A stretch of DNA of 64,000 bases from Calothrix sp. PCC 7507 (lineage in GTDB: Bacteria; Cyanobacteriota; Cyanobacteriia; Cyanobacteriales; Nostocaceae): positions 5,020,001 through 5,084,000 of the forward strand of contig NC_019682.1 of assembly GCF_000316575.1 (NCBI RefSeq), in the 5' to 3' direction. The position numbers were made by a program, and so were the translations under genes. The notes under the pieces were generated by a model. The model ran no database searches and was not told the DNA's origin. It saw only the letters and a program-made list of their open reading frames with translations. This document shows positions 26,376 to 34,435 of this stretch, piece after piece (positions within the stretch are counted from its first letter, which is position 1; every line of letters begins with the position of its first letter).

Positions 26376-28688
26376 ATGGTCAAGCGATCGCTCCAAGCAT
26401 CACTCACCGGGATTCAACAAGCTAAAAGAGCATTCGCTCGCAAGGGTTGGACACAAGATAATCTGGCTGTTGAAGTCAACTTAAAAACCCGACAACCCAT
26501 TTGGCGGTTTTTTAGTGGACGGCCGATTGAACGTCTGACATTTATTGAAATTTGTTCTGTATTAGAACTGAATTGGCGGGAGATTGCTACCGAACCCCCA
26601 GCAGAATTTGCTGAAAGAGGAGAATTCGCCCAGGCTACTGACTGGGATATTGATGTCTTGGTGCAACGAGTGCGATCGCAACGCTTCGACAAAATTCAAG
26701 ACCAGTGTGGTATCTTGCAGTTATTGGATATCAGTCGCCCCGTAGCGATCGATGACATATATATAGATGTCAATATTTTAGAGTCAATTGCCAGTCAACA
26801 GTACTTAGAAATCACTGAGCTGCAAAACCTTGACCCCAAAGAATTTGATCGTTTTGGCTTAGGAGAGGCTGACGAGAACCAGATACCTGGTACACAAGCA
26901 GTTGAAACCTACTCCAAGCTCAGAGTGTTAGGCAAACCAGGAGTAGGTAAAACCACCTTTTTACAACATCTCGCCATTCAATGTAACCAAGGTGCATTTG
27001 CGGCGAATCAGGTGCCAATCTTCATCACACTGAGAAACTTTGCCCAAGAGTCTAAAATTACCAACGAGTTCAGCCTATTAAATTACATCCGCCAGGAGTT
27101 CCTCACATCTGGAATTGCCGATCCCTCAGTCATCGAAACCTTGCTGAATGCAGGCAGAGTGTTACTGTTGCTTGATGGTATGGATGAAGTTCTTAACCAA
27201 CAGAGCAATGCTGTCTTAAGCGAAATTCGCAGATTTTCAGATAAATATCACAAAAATCAATTGGTTTCCACCTGTCGAACAGCAGCTCAAAGACTCAGAA
27301 TCCGAGGCTTTACCGATGTTGAGATTGCCCCATTTACTTCAGAACAAATCATCGCCTTCGCTCAAAAATGGTTTGTGGCCTTTACCAAAACCAACATTGA
27401 AGATGGTCAAGTCCAGTCCGTTGAGTTTATTCAAAAGCTGGAATTAGCTGAAAACTGGCAATTTCGTCAACTCGTCGTCACACCCCTATTTCTGCATCTT
27501 GCCTGCTGGGTATTTCACGGTCAAGAAAAATTTCCCACTAAACGCACTGACTTTTATAAGCAAGGTCTAGACCTGCTATTGGGTAAATGGGATGAAGCCA
27601 GAGGCATTGAACGGGATGATGTTTACCGAGGTTTTTTATTACCACAAAAGCTCAAATTATTGAGTCAGATTGCAGCGGCGACATTTGAGCAGGGTCAGTA
27701 CTTTTTTGAGCAACGTATCGTTGAGCAATACATTGGTGACTATATTCAAAACCTAACCAATTTGCCAATGGATGCAGATGAACTGCAAATAGAAAGCGAA
27801 GCAGCCCTGAAAGCAATTGAAGCTCAACATGGGCTATTAGCAGAACGGGCGCGGGGAATTTTCTCCTTTTCCTATCTAGCGTTTCAAGAATACTTCACGG
27901 CCAGAAAAATCGTTGCCAGCCATAACCTAGAGGCATTTGGGCAAGCGCTAGGAGGATTGGTCAGTCACATCACCGACCCGCACTGGCGCGAAATCTTCTT
28001 GTTGACAGCCACTATGCTCCGGAGTGCAGACGGGTTGGTACAGTTAATGAAGCAAAAGATTGATGCACTGGTTGCCCAAGACCCTTATTTACAAGAGTTT
28101 TTGTCCTGGGCTAGCCAAAAATCTCGCAGTATTCCCACCCAAGCAAAAGATGCGACAGTGCGAGCATTTTACCTGGCCTTGAGTCGCAATCCTCGCCTAG
28201 CTCCTCACTTTGCCCTAGCCAGCAGCCTTGACCAAGGGATGTTTCTGGATGCGGCATTAGATAACCTGCTGCTGGAGTGTGCAATTCAGGAGAGTCAAGA
28301 CTTTGCCCACTTTCACGCCTGTGGAGATGCTCTCGCGAACATTTTGGGTATTGTTCTCGATGTTGGACTTTATAAATCTTTGGAACAACTCTCTGACCAA
28401 TTGCCAAATTCTCGTCAAAGTCAAGAACGGTTTGAGCTATGGTCGCAAACGAACTATTCAGCTTGGGCTGAACAGTTAAAAATGACGGTGATTAATTATC
28501 GCAATATTAACCACCAGTGGCAGTTTAGCCCTGAACAACAGCAAGTGCTACAGCGTTACTACGATGCTAATCAGCTACTACTCGATTGTCTGCACAGCAA
28601 TTGTGAAGTGACAGCTGCCATCAGGCAAGAAATTGAAGCCACTTTATTATTGCCTCAGAAGGAACTTGAGGACAGGGAATGGCAATAG
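26376..28688 (+). CDS. NACHT-domain STAND NTPase with N-terminal helix-turn-helix
   Basis: 770 residues. Residues about 1-72 form a helix-turn-helix-like domain ('GIQQAKRAFARKGWTQDNLA', 'RQPIWRFFSGRPIERLTFIEICSVL'). The NACHT NTPase follows: P-loop GKPGVGKTTFLQ near 187-198, Walker B 'LLLLDGMDEV' near 263-272, sensor 'STCRTA' near 310, and a winged-helix region ending 'FSYLAFQEYFTARKIV' (about 495-510). The C-terminal 250 residues are helical. Bacterial NACHT proteins of this type can be antiphage NLR-like sensors; a phage role here is inference. No cognate effector is visible inside the protein. The GTG/ATG choice is clear (ATG at 26376). Confidence 0.85.
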   Translation: MVKRSLQASLTGIQQAKRAFARKGWTQDNLAVEVNLKTRQPIWRFFSGRPIERLTFIEICSVLELNWREIATEPPAEFAERGEFAQATDWDIDVLVQRVRSQRFDKIQDQCGILQLLDISRPVAIDDIYIDVNILESIASQQYLEITELQNLDPKEFDRFGLGEADENQIPGTQAVETYSKLRVLGKPGVGKTTFLQHLAIQCNQGAFAANQVPIFITLRNFAQESKITNEFSLLNYIRQEFLTSGIADPSVIETLLNAGRVLLLLDGMDEVLNQQSNAVLSEIRRFSDKYHKNQLVSTCRTAAQRLRIRGFTDVEIAPFTSEQIIAFAQKWFVAFTKTNIEDGQVQSVEFIQKLELAENWQFRQLVVTPLFLHLACWVFHGQEKFPTKRTDFYKQGLDLLLGKWDEARGIERDDVYRGFLLPQKLKLLSQIAAATFEQGQYFFEQRIVEQYIGDYIQNLTNLPMDADELQIESEAALKAIEAQHGLLAERARGIFSFSYLAFQEYFTARKIVASHNLEAFGQALGGLVSHITDPHWREIFLLTATMLRSADGLVQLMKQKIDALVAQDPYLQEFLSWASQKSRSIPTQAKDATVRAFYLALSRNPRLAPHFALASSLDQGMFLDAALDNLLLECAIQESQDFAHFHACGDALANILGIVLDVGLYKSLEQLSDQLPNSRQSQERFELWSQTNYSAWAEQLKMTVINYRNINHQWQFSPEQQQVLQRYYDANQLLLDCLHSNCEVTAAIRQEIEATLLLPQKELEDREWQ

Positions 28689-29015
28689 GGCATTAGGAGC
28701 AGGGGGAGACGCGGGAGTGAATAACCTTGACTCTTGACTCTTGACAATCTCCACCAGTTAGCTTTATTTGCGTCGCCCTACTTATATAGTTTTATTAAAA
28801 AAATGATTTGAACTACATTTTATGTCGTAGTTAATCAACTCATTCACAAAATCAAACAATACCAAGCCATAGTACAGGAACAAAAGGCTTAATTTGAACT
28901 ATTTACAGGAACTATCTTCCACTTTTGATTCAACTACCCGGTTATTGAGCCTCCCTTGTAGTTAAGGTTTTTTCAATCGGGCTTTGCACTGGAAATCCTA
29001 ATTGCAGGTTTTATT
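28689..29015. other. Intergenic, NACHT to receiver gene
   Basis: Short heptamers TTGACTC x3 near 28729-28745; otherwise AT-rich with no gene seen. Confidence 0.4.
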
Positions 29016-29492
29016 ATGAATTCAACTATTGCCGCTGCTTTTAAGGTTGATCTACTCAAAGGTGTGCAAATACTCGTTGTAGATAACGATGTCGATAGTG
29101 GAGTGCTATATGCCATCTTTCTCAAATATTTTGGTGCCAATGTGATGACAGCTGGCTCTATCAAGGAAGCTGTAGAAATCATGAGTTGGTTCGTTCCCCA
29201 CATCATGATTTGTGAAATTAGGTTTTTAGGTGAAAGTGTTTATACATTGCTTAAGACATTAAGTGCTATGGAAGCAGACAATAGGAATCATATTCCAATT
29301 ATTGTCACTTCAACATGCCCCACAAGTAGCATTAACGAAATTCCAGAGATAGAGGTTGAAAAATATTTAATTAAACCCGTTGACCTGGATAAATTGATTT
29401 TCACGATTAATAACTTAGCGTTAGCTAACAAAAATATGGCGATCGCTAGACCACTTACCAAGCTAAACTGCGTATATAGCAGTCCGTTTTGA
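29016..29492 (+). CDS. Receiver-domain protein with the phospho-acceptor Asp replaced by Glu
   Basis: 158 residues. A CheY-like receiver covers about 16-135. The acidic pair is present (D23, D25 in VVDNDVD), as is the conserved Lys (K119 in LIKPVD), but the strand-3 position that normally reads ISDI carries Glu (E67 in MICEIRF). Such pseudo-receivers cannot form the aspartyl phosphate and may be locked in the active-like state. No output domain is fused. The last six residues (YSSPF after V) and the stop are encoded by the end of a MITE starting at 29475. Confidence 0.8.
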   Translation: MNSTIAAAFKVDLLKGVQILVVDNDVDSGVLYAIFLKYFGANVMTAGSIKEAVEIMSWFVPHIMICEIRFLGESVYTLLKTLSAMEADNRNHIPIIVTSTCPTSSINEIPEIEVEKYLIKPVDLDKLIFTINNLALANKNMAIARPLTKLNCVYSSPF

Positions 29493-29570
29493 TTTTTGAA
29501 CAATACAATACGTAGGGGAGCCACCCTTGTGCGCGGGTTTCCCTCGTTGAGAGGAGTGGCGTTGGGCAAT
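29475..29570. mobile_element. MITE end (TATAGCAGTCCG...TTTGATTTTTGAAC family)
   Basis: TATAGCAGTCCGTTTTGATT begins inside the receiver gene. Related ends occur near 23325-23355 and 25605-25640 (inverse). The other end is not clear, so this copy may be truncated. Confidence 0.6.
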
Positions 29571-29774
29571 GCCTACAGATACTCAAACTCTTTCTCCCCC
29601 TGCACCCTGCCTTATCCCAACAATAATTATTTACGCCTACCTACTTAGTAGTGACGCAATTGATCCAAGAAATGATTTTGAGGTGGAACTCAAAATAAAC
29701 TTGCATCAGAGAACATGGTTGTGAATAATACTTAGGGAAGCTGTGCGATCAACTCCCCATAAATATAGATAAAA

Positions 29775-30944
29775 ATGACAACCGTAATATTTGTACACGG
29801 TACAGGAGTCAGGGAACGGGAATATGAGGAGACTTTGCAGATAATTGAGCAGAAAATTCATGCTCAACGTCCTGATATTCAAGTTGCTCCCTGTCTTTGG
29901 GGTGATTTATTGGGTACAAAGTTCAATGCTAATGGTGCATCAGTACCTTTAGCAGATGCAACGCTGGCTTTATTTACCGAAGAGACAGAAGACCCAAAAA
30001 TTATCTTGTGGGGGCAATTATACACTGATCCCTTGTATGAATTGCGGTTGTTATCTCTGAAACCTGTTGAGGCAGGAAATCCTTTTGGAGAGCAACCACG
30101 GGATATTTTCAACTCTCATGTGCAGAGCCTCACCCCAAAACCGGGACTAGAAGCCAAGTTGCAAGAGGCGGGAATTGCAGAGATATTTGCAGCAGCAAAA
30201 GAGGATGTGATTCGCTCTCAACCCTATCAAGAAGCATTACCCACAATCTCAACATCTGATTTTAATGAATATTATGGAGCCGTAGCTAGGGCAATTGTGG
30301 CTGAAGCGATGCTCATTAGCGAACAGCAAGAAAGATTTCCCCCCATACTCACCGATGCACAATTGCGGGATGAGGTGGTGGAATTGCTGACTCTGGCGTT
30401 GGGAGAAGCGGAGTTGGGTTTGGGTGGTTGGCTATTCAAGTCACTCGCTCAACTGGGGACAAATTATGTCCAACGAAACCGCCTTGCTCTCACTGATAAA
30501 GTTTCGCCCATCCCTTGTGATATCCTGCTGTATCAGACGCGGGGTGAAAAAATTCGGGCGTTTATCAAGCAACAAATTGAACAAGCCGAACCACCAGTAG
30601 TTTTAATCGCCCATAGCTTGGGAGGTATCGCTAGTGTAGATTTGCTAGTGCAACAGCAATTACCTCAAGTGGAATTATTAGTTACCGTTGGTTCTCAAGC
30701 ACCGTTTTTATATGAAATTAACGCTCTTTACAGCTTAGAGTTTGGTCAGTCATTACCAGAATATTTCCCTCAATGGGTAAATATTTACGATTTTCGGGAT
30801 TTTCTTAGCTACGTTGGTCGTAAGATATTTTCCAATCGAGTGCAGGATGTAGAGGTGGATAGCAAACAACCTTTTCCCCGCTCCCACGGTGCTTATTGGA
30901 CAAACCCTGACACCTGGAAGGCGATTATACCAAGGTTGCCATAA
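29775..30944 (+). CDS. Alpha/beta hydrolase (lipase/esterase-like), coupled to caspase-like gene
   Basis: 389 residues. N-terminal 'VIFVHGTG' (4-11) supplies the oxyanion-hole turn; the nucleophile elbow is 'LIAHSLGGIA' with Ser281 (G/A-H-S-L-G); a likely acid is in 'YDFRDFLSYV' (about 340), and a likely His is H371 (RSHGAYW). The insert between 70 and 230 is helical. No signal peptide, so cytoplasmic. Its stop codon and the next ATG share a base (TAATG), so it is translationally coupled to the caspase-like STAND gene. The pairing suggests a protease-controlled lipase effector; that role is inference. Confidence 0.82.
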   Translation: MTTVIFVHGTGVREREYEETLQIIEQKIHAQRPDIQVAPCLWGDLLGTKFNANGASVPLADATLALFTEETEDPKIILWGQLYTDPLYELRLLSLKPVEAGNPFGEQPRDIFNSHVQSLTPKPGLEAKLQEAGIAEIFAAAKEDVIRSQPYQEALPTISTSDFNEYYGAVARAIVAEAMLISEQQERFPPILTDAQLRDEVVELLTLALGEAELGLGGWLFKSLAQLGTNYVQRNRLALTDKVSPIPCDILLYQTRGEKIRAFIKQQIEQAEPPVVLIAHSLGGIASVDLLVQQQLPQVELLVTVGSQAPFLYEINALYSLEFGQSLPEYFPQWVNIYDFRDFLSYVGRKIFSNRVQDVEVDSKQPFPRSHGAYWTNPDTWKAIIPRLP

Positions 30945-32392
30945 TGCAAGTAACGGCGACACCTGAGCGCACCTATGGCTTAATTGTGGGTATTGAAAAG
31001 TACCACGAAACTACTTGGAATGTGCCGGGTGGGGGGCCAGCTTATGACGCACTGAAATTTGCCCAATGGCTGCGTCAATGTGGTGTACCTCAGAAAAATA
31101 TCCGGCTTTGCTTATCAACGCTAGAAGAAAATAATCAGTTAGTTGGGGAATGTGATTTATTAATAGAATCGGCAACCGAACAAAATTTGTATGATATTGT
31201 GACTAATTTTCTCTCCCAAAAGTCGGGAGATTTACTCTATATTTTTTGGGCAGGACATGGATTGATTACTTCAGAACGAGAGCGTCGCCTGATTTGTGCT
31301 GATGCGACTAAACACAATTGGCAAAATCTAGATTTGAATTCTCTACTTGTTTTGTTGAGTTCAGATAGATGTGGCATTCGCAATCATATTTGTATTATTG
31401 ATGCCTGTGCTAATTATGTTTTAGAATTGAATGGCAGACCGACAAATTTAGGTGGTACGGCTTTTTTGAGCGGTCGGCCAAGGCAAGATAGTCAACAGTT
31501 TGTGTTGCTTGCCACGCGGGAAGGCGAAACAGCTAGGGTAAGCTCTGAAGTTAGGACAGGATATTTTTCTCAAGCGGTGAGAGAGGCTTTTGCAGCAGAA
31601 AATGCAACTTTTCCACCTAATATGAAAGCAATTTTTGAACAAGTTAAGCAGCGGCTTCAAGGTTTAAATAAAAATCTGCTGCCGACGTATTTTTATTACC
31701 GCAGTTGGGACGGCGATAGGGAACAATATTATTACAATCCGTTTGATATTATTCACAATATTCAACAAACTAAAGCGACTAAATTTGTCGGTAGAAATGA
31801 ACAGCTAGAAAAATTGCGTCAGCTATTACAAGAAAATGATGTTGTGGCAATTACTGATGTCACTGAGCGAGGTGGTGTGGGTAAAACAGAGTTAGCTATT
31901 CAATACTCTTGGAAATTTTTAGCAGATTATCCCGGAGGGTGTTGTTGGTTAAATCCTCAAGGTATTGATTTGAAAACTCAGTTAGTAGAGTTTTGTGCTA
32001 TAAATTTCTCTGGCTTCAATCTTCGCGAGGGGTTAAGCCTTTCAGGTCAAATTGCCTATTGCTGGAGGCACTGGCAACCTGGCAAAGTGTTACTAGTGTT
32101 TGACGATATTAAAGATTGGATGCAAATTCAACCCTATCTACCATCCAGAGGTTCTCGGTTTAAGGTGTTAATTACTACTAAGCAGAACACAGGGTTAACT
32201 TATCCATCACTGAAGTTAGGCGCTTTGTCACCGGATGAAGCCCTAGAATTATTAACGAACCTGTTGGGCAAAGATTGGGTTGAACAAGAATTAGAGATTG
32301 CTAAGGGACTTTGTCGATTTGTCGGTTACATCCCTCTGGGAATCTACCAACTAGCCTCACATCGCCGAGAGCCAGGGAGCGGATCATGCTAG
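30944..32392 (+). CDS. Caspase-like (peptidase C14) NB-ARC protein, N-terminal part before frameshift
   Basis: 482 residues before a premature stop. The caspase-like domain (about 8-250) has the catalytic dyad H105 (WAGHGLI) and C155 (IIDACANY). The NB-ARC/STAND NTPase follows: P-loop GGVGKTELA near 310-318, Walker B 'LLVFDDI' and sensor 'VLITTKQ', then 'FVGYIPLGIYQLASH', the start of the ARC helices. After that the frame ends in an odd tail (RREPGSGSC), while the homologous sequence goes on in another frame from 32311. In intact relatives one polypeptide carries caspase, NB-ARC and TPR. Either a frameshift mutation or a sequence error has split it. Confidence 0.8.
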   Translation: MQVTATPERTYGLIVGIEKYHETTWNVPGGGPAYDALKFAQWLRQCGVPQKNIRLCLSTLEENNQLVGECDLLIESATEQNLYDIVTNFLSQKSGDLLYIFWAGHGLITSERERRLICADATKHNWQNLDLNSLLVLLSSDRCGIRNHICIIDACANYVLELNGRPTNLGGTAFLSGRPRQDSQQFVLLATREGETARVSSEVRTGYFSQAVREAFAAENATFPPNMKAIFEQVKQRLQGLNKNLLPTYFYYRSWDGDREQYYYNPFDIIHNIQQTKATKFVGRNEQLEKLRQLLQENDVVAITDVTERGGVGKTELAIQYSWKFLADYPGGCCWLNPQGIDLKTQLVEFCAINFSGFNLREGLSLSGQIAYCWRHWQPGKVLLVFDDIKDWMQIQPYLPSRGSRFKVLITTKQNTGLTYPSLKLGALSPDEALELLTNLLGKDWVEQELEIAKGLCRFVGYIPLGIYQLASHRREPGSGSC

Positions 32393-33702
32393 CAGATATC
32401 CTTGCACGGCTACAGCAATTAAAAGTATCAACAGGCGAGTCTGGCGTAGCAGCAGCCTTTGAGTTGAATTGGGAATGTCTAGAACCAGAGACGCAAACAT
32501 TAGCTTGCCTGCTGAGTTTGTTTGCTTTGGCTTCAATCCCTTGGGACTTGGTAAAATTAGCAGCGAGTGCTAGCCATTTAGAATTTGACCTGAAGGCTAA
32601 CCGCAGTGTTTTAGTTAAACGCTATCTGTTACAAGAGTTGGTAAATGAAAATTACCAACTTCACGATCGCATTCAGGAATTACTACGCCAGAAGTTAGAA
32701 GAGTTACCCGAAGCTGACAAACTCAAGCGTGGTTTTTGTCAAGCAATAGTGAGTGTAGCGCGGAAGATTCCTCAAAAACTCGCACGGATAGAGATTGAGC
32801 AAGTAAGCTTTGTCATCCCTCATATTGCACAAGTCACCACAGTCTATCAAAATTGGGTCAGCAATGAAGAGTTAATTTCCGCTCTTGTGGGTTTGGGTAG
32901 ATTTTATCAAGGACAAGGGGCTGATGAGCAAGTTTTAACTTGGTACGAGCAAGTTTTACCTTGGTATGAACAATGTTTGTCAGCCACAAAAGCACGCTTT
33001 GGAGAGTCACACCCCAATGTGGCAGCTAGCCTGAACAATTTGGCATTACTTTACCAATTCCAGGGAAAGTACAGCGCCGCCGAACCCTTGTTCATTCAAG
33101 CTTTAGAGATGAGAAGATACCTGGTGGGGGATGAACACCCAGATGTAGCAACTAGCCTCAACAATTTGGCATTGCTTTGCCGTTTACAGAGACGCTACAG
33201 CGCCGCCGAACCTTTGTTAATCCAAGCTTTAGAAATGAGAAAACGCCTGGTGGGGGATGAACACCTAGATGTAGCAACTAGCCTCAACAATTTGGCATTA
33301 CTTTACGAATCACAAGAACGCTATAGCGAAGCAGAACCTTTGTACATCCAAGCTTTAGAGATGAGAAAATCCTCACTGGGGAATGAACACCCAGATGTGG
33401 CAACTAGCCTGAATAATCTGGCTGGACTCTACGAATTCCAAGGAAGGTACAGTGAAGCCGAACCTTTGTTCATCCAAGCGTTGGAAATGAGAAAACTCTT
33501 ACTGGGAGAATCACACCCAGATGTGGCAATTAGCCTAAATAATTTGGCTGCACTATACTGTCGTCAGGGAAGGTACAACGAAGCAGAACCTTTTTATATT
33601 CAAGCTTTGGATATGGCTAGACGGCAGTTAGGGGTATATCATCCTAATACAATAACTATTCGTAAGAATCTAGAAATCTTGCGTCAGCGCCGTCAACCTT
33701 AA
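32311..33702 (+). CDS. NB-ARC C-terminal part plus TPR repeats (after frameshift)
   Basis: 463-residue frame overlapping the previous one by 82 bp. Sensible sequence begins near the ATG at 32386 (MLADILARLQQLK). It covers the end of the NB-ARC/winged helix (about residues 40-150 of the frame) and then about six 42-residue tetratricopeptide repeats of the kinesin-light-chain/TPR_12 type ('HPDVATSLNNLALLYES', 'YSEAEPLYIQALEMRK'). In STAND proteins the TPRs sense the ligand. The repeats are nearly identical at DNA level, suggesting recent unit duplication. Best read as the C-terminal half of the caspase-like gene. Confidence 0.75.
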   Translation: MSICRLHPSGNLPTSLTSPRARERIMLADILARLQQLKVSTGESGVAAAFELNWECLEPETQTLACLLSLFALASIPWDLVKLAASASHLEFDLKANRSVLVKRYLLQELVNENYQLHDRIQELLRQKLEELPEADKLKRGFCQAIVSVARKIPQKLARIEIEQVSFVIPHIAQVTTVYQNWVSNEELISALVGLGRFYQGQGADEQVLTWYEQVLPWYEQCLSATKARFGESHPNVAASLNNLALLYQFQGKYSAAEPLFIQALEMRRYLVGDEHPDVATSLNNLALLCRLQRRYSAAEPLLIQALEMRKRLVGDEHLDVATSLNNLALLYESQERYSEAEPLYIQALEMRKSSLGNEHPDVATSLNNLAGLYEFQGRYSEAEPLFIQALEMRKLLLGESHPDVAISLNNLAALYCRQGRYNEAEPFYIQALDMARRQLGVYHPNTITIRKNLEILRQRRQP

Positions 33703-33704
33703 TT

Positions 33705-33740
33705 CAGTTATCAGTTATCAGTTATCAAACTGTTAACTGA
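33705..33740. repeat. Heptamer repeat TCAGTTA with GTTAACTG end
   Basis: Three copies of TCAGTTA, then AACTGTTAACTGA, right after the TPR stop. Confidence 0.8.
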
Positions 33741-33902
33741 CGTACTCACCAACATTACAGAATTAAGCCTTAATGATCCAGCGTCTTAGTCCTGCACTCA
33801 AAGTGCAGGGCGGGATATGAGACGTTTGTCCCAAAAGTTTTGAGAGGTTCGTGGTGTTGTACGGGCACGGCATCCTCAATCTTTTCAACAAGCCGATAAT
33901 CT

Positions 33903-34080
33903 TAGAGGATGTTTGAAAAGTTTTGGGCGAATATAATTCGCTACTACACAGACGAAGTCCGCCTGCGCGGACTAACGGAAAATCAGGGTCTTGAAACCCA
34001 CGGAGGTGGGTTTTGTCTGTGTAGCCGCGATTTCTAATCGCCGGGGCTGGTAATAAATTAGACTTTTCAAACACCCTCTT
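33903..34080. mobile_element. Structured MITE with multiple hairpins (GTTTGAAAAGT ends)
   Basis: AGAGGATGTTTGAAAAGT at the left and, inverted, AGAGGGTGTTTGAAAAGT at the right. Inside, CTACACAGAC pairs with GTCTGTGTAG and encloses hairpins AGTCCGC/GCGGACT and AAACCCAC/GTGGGTTT; GCGATT/AATCGC lies outside. A related partial copy lies at 54461-54540 at the end of phnI. Confidence 0.8.
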
Positions 34081-34214
34081 ATACCAATTCAAATAATGTT
34101 TGCAACACATACATTCTGCGTACGGGCACGGCTTCCATAGACTTTCGGGAAAACCGATAGTTTATCGGTGCCGTGCCCCTACCCATCTGTCGCATTCTTT
34201 TTTTAAATTGGTAT
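34081..34214. mobile_element. MITE-like element (ATACCAATT ends)
   Basis: ATACCAATT (34081-34089) and AATTGGTAT (34206-34214) are exact inverses; the adjacent AAA/TTT extend the match. It abuts the previous element directly. The ends resemble those of the 116-bp element (24411, 56681). Confidence 0.7.
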
Positions 34215-34435
34215 TACTAGTACCGCAAGGCGGAAGTCAAAAGTCAAAAGTCAAAAGTCAAAAGTAATATGGAGTAAGCTTTTTAGCGATTGAGAATGGT
34301 CTGCTTATTTCCGCCGCACTGTACTAGTGCCATGCTACTACGAGAGCAACTGAACGAGATTGTCTTTTATGGGTGGTTTATTTGATTGAATTAATGCACC
34401 ATTTTAGCCTAGACATGACACTACTCCTGGCTTGA

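Noticed and set aside
33763-34110. 115-residue minus-strand frame
   Set aside because: Covers a MITE with multiple hairpins and shows no protein family features.
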